Assembly (NCBI GenBank): GCA_016866305.1 | Contig: VGMX01000019.1 | Coordinates: 1-39,183, forward strand | Direction: 5' to 3' | Length of the DNA stretch: 39,183 nucleotides | Origin: Chlorobiota bacterium | GTDB lineage: Bacteria; Bacteroidota; Chlorobiia; Chlorobiales; Chlorobiaceae | Part shown: one piece after another, positions 35,087 to 39,183 of the stretch | Layout: each line of letters opens with the position of its first letter | Numbering within the stretch: position 1 is the first letter of the stretch | Notes under the pieces: model-generated | What the model saw: the letters and a program-made list of their open reading frames with translations, nothing else | Database searches by the model: none | Told to the model about the DNA's origin: nothing | Translations under genes and position numbers: made by a program

Positions 35087-36619
35087 ATGAAGAAGAAGAG
35101 CCACATTTCCCAATCTGAACTGGAGTCCTACCTCTGGGGTGCGGCTACCCTGTTGCGCGGCTATATCGATGCCGGGGATTACAAGCAGTTCATTTTTCCT
35201 CTGCTGTTCTACAAGCGGTTGTGCGATGTATATGATGAGGAGCTGAATGAGGCTTTGGAGGAATCAGATGGCGATCAGGAGTATGCCGCTCTTCCCGAGC
35301 AGCACCGGTTTCAGATTCCGGAGGAGGCACATTGGAATGTCACCCGAACCAAAGTCAGGAATGTGGGTAAGGCGATTCAGGACGCCCTTCGTGACATCGA
35401 AAAGGCAAATCCCGACACCTTGTTCGGTGTTTTCGGCGATGCCCAGTGGACCAACAAAGATCGCTTGCCTGACCATATGTTGCGGGAGTTGATCGAACAC
35501 TTCAGCACGAAAACGCTTTCGCTTTCAAACTGCCCGGAAGATGAACTCGGGATCGGCTACGAGTTTCTGATCAAGAAGTTTGCTGACGATTCAGGTCACA
35601 CCGCTGCGGAGTTCTACACAAACCGCACCGTGGTGCACCTCATGACCGAGCTGCTCGAACCGATGCCGGGTGAATCGATCTACGATCCGACGTGCGGTTC
35701 TGCTGGCATGTTGCTCTCTGCGGTCGCTCATTTGAAACAGCAGGAAAAAGAGTGGCGAAATCTCCGACTGTTTGGGCAGGAACGCAATCTGCTCACCTCG
35801 GCCATTGGCAGAATGAACCTTTTCCTTCACGGCATCGAGGACTTCCGCATTGTTCGGGGCGATACCCTCGCCCATCCTGCGTTTGTCGAAGTCGACCACT
35901 TAATGAAGTTCGATGTTGTCCTTGCCAATCCGCCTTACTCGATCAAACAGTGGGATCGAGAGGCATGGGCTGCCGATCCCTGGGGGCGGAATATCTACGG
36001 CACTCCGCCACAGGGCCGTGCCGATTATGCTTTCTGGCAGCACATCATTGCAAGCATGAACGCCCGTTCTGGTCGTTGTGCGATTCTCTTTCCGCACGGA
36101 GTCCTTTTCCGGAAAGAGGAACTGTCGATGCGCGAAAAGCTGATTGCTCATGACGTGGTGGAGTGTGTGCTGGGCCTTGGGCCGAATCTGTTCTACAACT
36201 CACCAATGGAAGCCTGTGTGGTCATTTGCCGGATGGATAAGCCCAAAGAACGCAGGAACAAGGTGCTGTTCATCAACGCGGTGAATGAGGTGACCCGTGA
36301 ACGGGCACAGAGTTTTCTTACCGATGACCATATCCAGCGGATCGTTGGTGCATATCAGGCTTTTGCCGATGAGGATGGCTTTGCTCGTGTGATCGGCAAT
36401 GATGAAATCAGGGAGAAGGGATGCAGCCTCAGTATTCCGCTGTATGTCCGGGCAGTGACCAACCGAGCGATGTCGGTATTGGAGGATTCGGATCGGTATG
36501 GACAGAATTCCCTGCAAAAGGCGATTGATAACTGGCAGGATAGCTCAAAGGCATTGCGAGAATCTATGGACGAAATGTTATCAATGTTGAAAGAATACCA
36601 AGATGATCAAGCGAATTAA
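35087..36619 (+). CDS. hsdM: Type I restriction-modification methyltransferase subunit HsdM (second copy)
   Basis: A 510-residue N6-adenine methyltransferase with the same layout as the first copy: HsdM N-domain (LESYLWGAATLLRGYIDAGDYKQFIFPLLFYKRL), AEFYTNRTVVHLM, SAM motif DPTCGSAG from residue 200, and catalytic NPPY at 281. Motif I differs (TCGSAG against ACGTGG), and the C-terminus is of a different type (NSLQKAIDNWQDSSKALRESM). Both copies keep the catalytic motifs, so both may be active. It is separated from the upstream gene by the 11-bp array and overlaps the next gene by 17 bases. Confidence 0.92.
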   Translation: MKKKSHISQSELESYLWGAATLLRGYIDAGDYKQFIFPLLFYKRLCDVYDEELNEALEESDGDQEYAALPEQHRFQIPEEAHWNVTRTKVRNVGKAIQDALRDIEKANPDTLFGVFGDAQWTNKDRLPDHMLRELIEHFSTKTLSLSNCPEDELGIGYEFLIKKFADDSGHTAAEFYTNRTVVHLMTELLEPMPGESIYDPTCGSAGMLLSAVAHLKQQEKEWRNLRLFGQERNLLTSAIGRMNLFLHGIEDFRIVRGDTLAHPAFVEVDHLMKFDVVLANPPYSIKQWDREAWAADPWGRNIYGTPPQGRADYAFWQHIIASMNARSGRCAILFPHGVLFRKEELSMREKLIAHDVVECVLGLGPNLFYNSPMEACVVICRMDKPKERRNKVLFINAVNEVTRERAQSFLTDDHIQRIVGAYQAFADEDGFARVIGNDEIREKGCSLSIPLYVRAVTNRAMSVLEDSDRYGQNSLQKAIDNWQDSSKALRESMDEMLSMLKEYQDDQAN

Positions 36620-38933
36620 TGTTCTAAAAGGAGTTGGTCGTTTTGCCCAGCTTAATCCCGTGCGAGGAGCAGAAGGTGATTTCGCCAGTTTGAATGTAAT
36701 CTATGGGAGCAATGCTTGCGGAAAAAGTACCCTGTGCGACGTTTTCCGATCTATTGACACAGGAAATCCAAGCTATGTGATTGGTAGAAAGAGACTTGGT
36801 TCAAATGACCAACCAGAGGTCGTTGTTTTGATGGACGGGGGGCAAACAATCCGATTCCAAGGTGCTCAATGGTATGGGCGTGAAAATTGTCAGCCAATTC
36901 ATGTCTATGATGACAGGTTTGTGGCGGAGAATGTTTTTATCGGTCATCACATAAGCGTCGATCAACGCCGTAACCTTTATGGAATAGTAATCGGGGATCA
37001 AGCCATTGTTTTGCAGCAGGCGGTTGATAACGCCGAACAACAACTAAGCAGTGCTACCACTGCGTTAAATACTGCACAGGCAAACCTCAACAGGCTAATT
37101 CCCATCGGTTCCACTATAGAATCGTTTAGAAGGCAGGCGGCAGTAGACGATGTTGATACGAAAATCGCGGAAGCAACCCGCGAATTACGTTTAGCTGAAC
37201 AAGCAAAAACAAAGACAGATGCTATTCAGGCTCGCAGGCCGCTGGCCACATTGCCGATAGCGGAGGTTCCCGAGTCATTGGATAGGGTGTTGAACTCAAC
37301 ACTCGATAGTGCCTCTCTAGCTGCGGAAGAAAAAATCAGGAATCATCTCGCGGCTACATCTCAAGGGCTTTCAATAAGCTGGATTAAACAAGGTTTCGAT
37401 TCACAAATCAGTACGACGTGCCCCCACTGTGGGCAGGATATGCAGGGTCTGGACATTCTGGATTCATATCGCTTGTTCTTCTCCGGCGAACTACAAGCTC
37501 AGGATCAGCTTCGGGAGTCGGTACAGTCAGCTTTGCAGAGAGCATTTGGTGAAGCTGCACAAAATCAGTTTAGGCAGATTTTCATCTCTCACGGCACAGA
37601 GCAAGATTGGTGGAAGGATGTAGCTGGGTATGAATTTTCTTTGCCAGAAATCGGCGATATCGACACCATACTGGCTTTACTACAAGGAGCTTGTCTGGCG
37701 ATAGATTCTGCGTTGAAACGAAAGCAGGCAAGTCCGGGAAGCGAAATAACCCTGACTGTTGAAGAGTCTACCGAAATTACTTCTTGGAGGGGGACGGTTG
37801 CCAAACTGAGAGCCTACAATGAAGCATTAAGTACTATAAATGCTGAGCTGCAAGTTCGTCAAGCCAGCGCCGGAGAAATCGATCTGGCCCCATTGCAGCA
37901 AAGAGTGTCTACCTTAAATAACAGCAAGAAAAGACATGAGTCAGAAACTGTAACTGCTTACTTAGAATACGATGCTGCTGCCATCCAGAAATCAACGGCC
38001 CAAAGGGAAAAGCAAGGAGCCAACGATGCACTTCGTGAGCAATCCAACCAGTTGTTCGAGCGTTATGGTAGTCGAATCAATGAGTTGCTGACACGTTTTG
38101 GGGCTGATTTTCAGATTGTAAGTGATGGAGTGAATTTCAGAGGCGGTCCCCCATCTGGACAACTTGCAGTTAAAGTTTGTGGAGAGAGGGTATCAGCTAC
38201 ACCTGAAGCTGCCTCTGACCCCTCACAGGTTTCATTGGCAAATACATTGAGCGGTGGAGATCGTAGTACATTGGCGCTCGCCTATTTCTTGGCAAAGGTT
38301 GAGATGGCAGCAAATGTGGCTCGTTCAATCGTGGTGTTTGATGACCCATATCATAATCAGGATCGAAGTCGGCGACAGTGTACGATTGAAAGAATTCATC
38401 ACCTTACGGGAATTGCAAATCAGTGCTTTGTATTTTCACATGATCTCGAATTCGCGAGAGCCGTTGAGAAACGCCCAGGCACCACGGCAAAAACCTTTGT
38501 CCTTAATCCTCTTAGTGATTCGACAACACTTGAGGCCAGGACTCTGCCTCTTCTACCCAGTCAAGCCTATTTGAAAAATTATCATCTCCTGCACAATTAT
38601 TCTGAGAGCCCGGCGGGCTATCTTCAGCATCTAAAAGAGGTTGCCGATACGCTTCGTGTCATTTTGGAAGAGTACCTTCGCCTCAAATTTCCTAAAGCAT
38701 GGGCTGAGAACGACTGGCTGGGAGATATGATTCGGAAAATCCGAGAAGCTCAAGCGGGAACACCACTATCTTTGTGCCAGCCCTTGGCTGAGGAACTGGG
38801 TTATATCAATACTTACTGCCAGCGTTTTCATCATGGTGGAACTGGAGAGGTGGCGGACGAACCTGAACCAAGAGAACTGAAAACTTATGTAGATAGAACT
38901 CTTAACGTGATTCACGCCGGAGGGCATAGATGA
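36603..38933 (+). CDS. rloC: RloC-like zinc-hook ABC ATPase, probable anticodon nuclease (AAA_13 family)
   Basis: A 776-residue protein. Walker A GSNACGKST is at 35-43. A long coiled coil is interrupted by CPHCGQD at 273-279, a zinc-hook (CxxC) as in Rad50 and RloC. The ABC signature LSGGDRSTLALAYFLAK begins at 549, and Walker B IVVFDDPYHNQDRSRR has Asp580-Asp581. The C-terminal region has RVILEEYL (Arg685, Glu689) and FHHGGTGE (His743/744), placed like the Arg-Glu-His triad of PrrC/RloC anticodon nucleases. RloC genes are found inside type I hsd loci and are thought to cut tRNA when restriction fails or DNA damage occurs. Length suits RloC. The triad spacing is longer than I expect, so nuclease activity is not certain. 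By eye it is more AT-rich than the genes in the left part of the window. Confidence 0.8.
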   Translation: MIKRINVLKGVGRFAQLNPVRGAEGDFASLNVIYGSNACGKSTLCDVFRSIDTGNPSYVIGRKRLGSNDQPEVVVLMDGGQTIRFQGAQWYGRENCQPIHVYDDRFVAENVFIGHHISVDQRRNLYGIVIGDQAIVLQQAVDNAEQQLSSATTALNTAQANLNRLIPIGSTIESFRRQAAVDDVDTKIAEATRELRLAEQAKTKTDAIQARRPLATLPIAEVPESLDRVLNSTLDSASLAAEEKIRNHLAATSQGLSISWIKQGFDSQISTTCPHCGQDMQGLDILDSYRLFFSGELQAQDQLRESVQSALQRAFGEAAQNQFRQIFISHGTEQDWWKDVAGYEFSLPEIGDIDTILALLQGACLAIDSALKRKQASPGSEITLTVEESTEITSWRGTVAKLRAYNEALSTINAELQVRQASAGEIDLAPLQQRVSTLNNSKKRHESETVTAYLEYDAAAIQKSTAQREKQGANDALREQSNQLFERYGSRINELLTRFGADFQIVSDGVNFRGGPPSGQLAVKVCGERVSATPEAASDPSQVSLANTLSGGDRSTLALAYFLAKVEMAANVARSIVVFDDPYHNQDRSRRQCTIERIHHLTGIANQCFVFSHDLEFARAVEKRPGTTAKTFVLNPLSDSTTLEARTLPLLPSQAYLKNYHLLHNYSESPAGYLQHLKEVADTLRVILEEYLRLKFPKAWAENDWLGDMIRKIREAQAGTPLSLCQPLAEELGYINTYCQRFHHGGTGEVADEPEPRELKTYVDRTLNVIHAGGHR

Positions 38934-39183
38934 GTGAATTTAAACCCGGTTGGAAGATGGTAAAGTTCGGTGAGGTGGTTAAGAACGCCAATCTTGTGGA
39001 GCGCGATCCCGAGGCCAATGACATTGAAAGAATCGTTGGACTGGAACACATCGATCCCGAGAATCTGCATATTCGACGTTGGAACTCCGTTGCGGATGGG
39101 ACCTCGTTTACCCGCAAGTTTGTGCCGGGACAAACGCTCTTTGGCAAGCGCCGGGCTTATCAACGCAAAGTCGCCTATGCCGA
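38930..39183 (+). CDS. hsdS: Type I restriction-modification specificity subunit HsdS, 5' part (cut by window end)
   Basis: The ATG at 38930 overlaps the RloC stop as ATGA, and the frame stays open to the last base (84 full codons). The start FKPGWKMVKFGEVVKNANLVER is typical of HsdS, and GLEHIDPENLHIRRWNSV followed by FVPGQTLFGKRRAYQRKVAYA matches the N-terminal half of a target-recognition domain. HsdS gives the complex its DNA sequence specificity. The rest of the gene, and probably hsdR, would lie beyond the window. Confidence 0.9.
   Translation, partial: MSEFKPGWKMVKFGEVVKNANLVERDPEANDIERIVGLEHIDPENLHIRRWNSVADGTSFTRKFVPGQTLFGKRRAYQRKVAYA

Overview
The window looks like a piece of a green sulfur bacterium chromosome (Chlorobiaceae, most likely Chlorobium or a close relative). 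This rests on protein content: a CruA/CruB-type lycopene cyclase, an NfnAB-type ferredoxin:NADP+ oxidoreductase, a MenG/UbiE methyltransferase, and an SO_0444/ArsP-type permease beside Acr3. No rRNA, tRNA or CRISPR array was seen.

Layout. 1-570: remnant of an outer-membrane barrel gene on the minus strand, frameshifted and lacking its 5' end. 603-2322: a polyprenol/diacylglycerol-kinase-like membrane protein and the tRNA t6A enzyme Sua5/TsaC. 2331-7249, minus strand: hisH-hisA-scpB-rluB-HhH/barrel protein, tightly spaced. 7434-9840: nfnA-nfnB. 9916-13804: a nickel uptake locus made of nikR, a NikR-type palindrome, an outer-membrane protein broken by a 4-bp duplication, and nikMN-nikQ-nikO. 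13825-17918, minus strand: a NYN/S1-like protein, an AEC transporter, a ferrochelatase-like protein and an HlyD-type adaptor. 18083-19234: hisI and menG. 19258-20285, minus strand: VanZ and LOG-family proteins. 20391-22663: a decayed glutamate dehydrogenase plus 2-oxoacid:ferredoxin oxidoreductase locus. 22863-27211, minus strand: lolD-like, cruA/cruB and ligA.

The remainder is accessory. 27410-30873 is an arsenic island (arsR, small thioredoxin, ArsP-like permease, arsC, acr3). It has two near-identical ArsR-type palindromes and two 142-bp MITE-like elements, each with its own 4-bp target duplication. After a plasmid-type coiled-coil gene remnant, 31937 to the window end is a type I restriction-modification/defence locus in the order hsdM1, DUF4062-HATPase-wHTH protein, hsdM2, RloC-like zinc-hook ATPase, hsdS (cut by the window edge). 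An array of 11-bp units lies upstream of hsdM2.

Two themes stand out. First, four gene loci (five broken frames if the plasmid-type remnant is counted) carry small indels at short tandem repeats or homopolymers, so they are either real pseudogenes or sequence errors. Second, the defence locus pairs two different methyltransferase subunits with two ATP-binding accessory proteins, one of them resembling the suicidal anticodon nuclease RloC. This locus is the best candidate for an under-described system.
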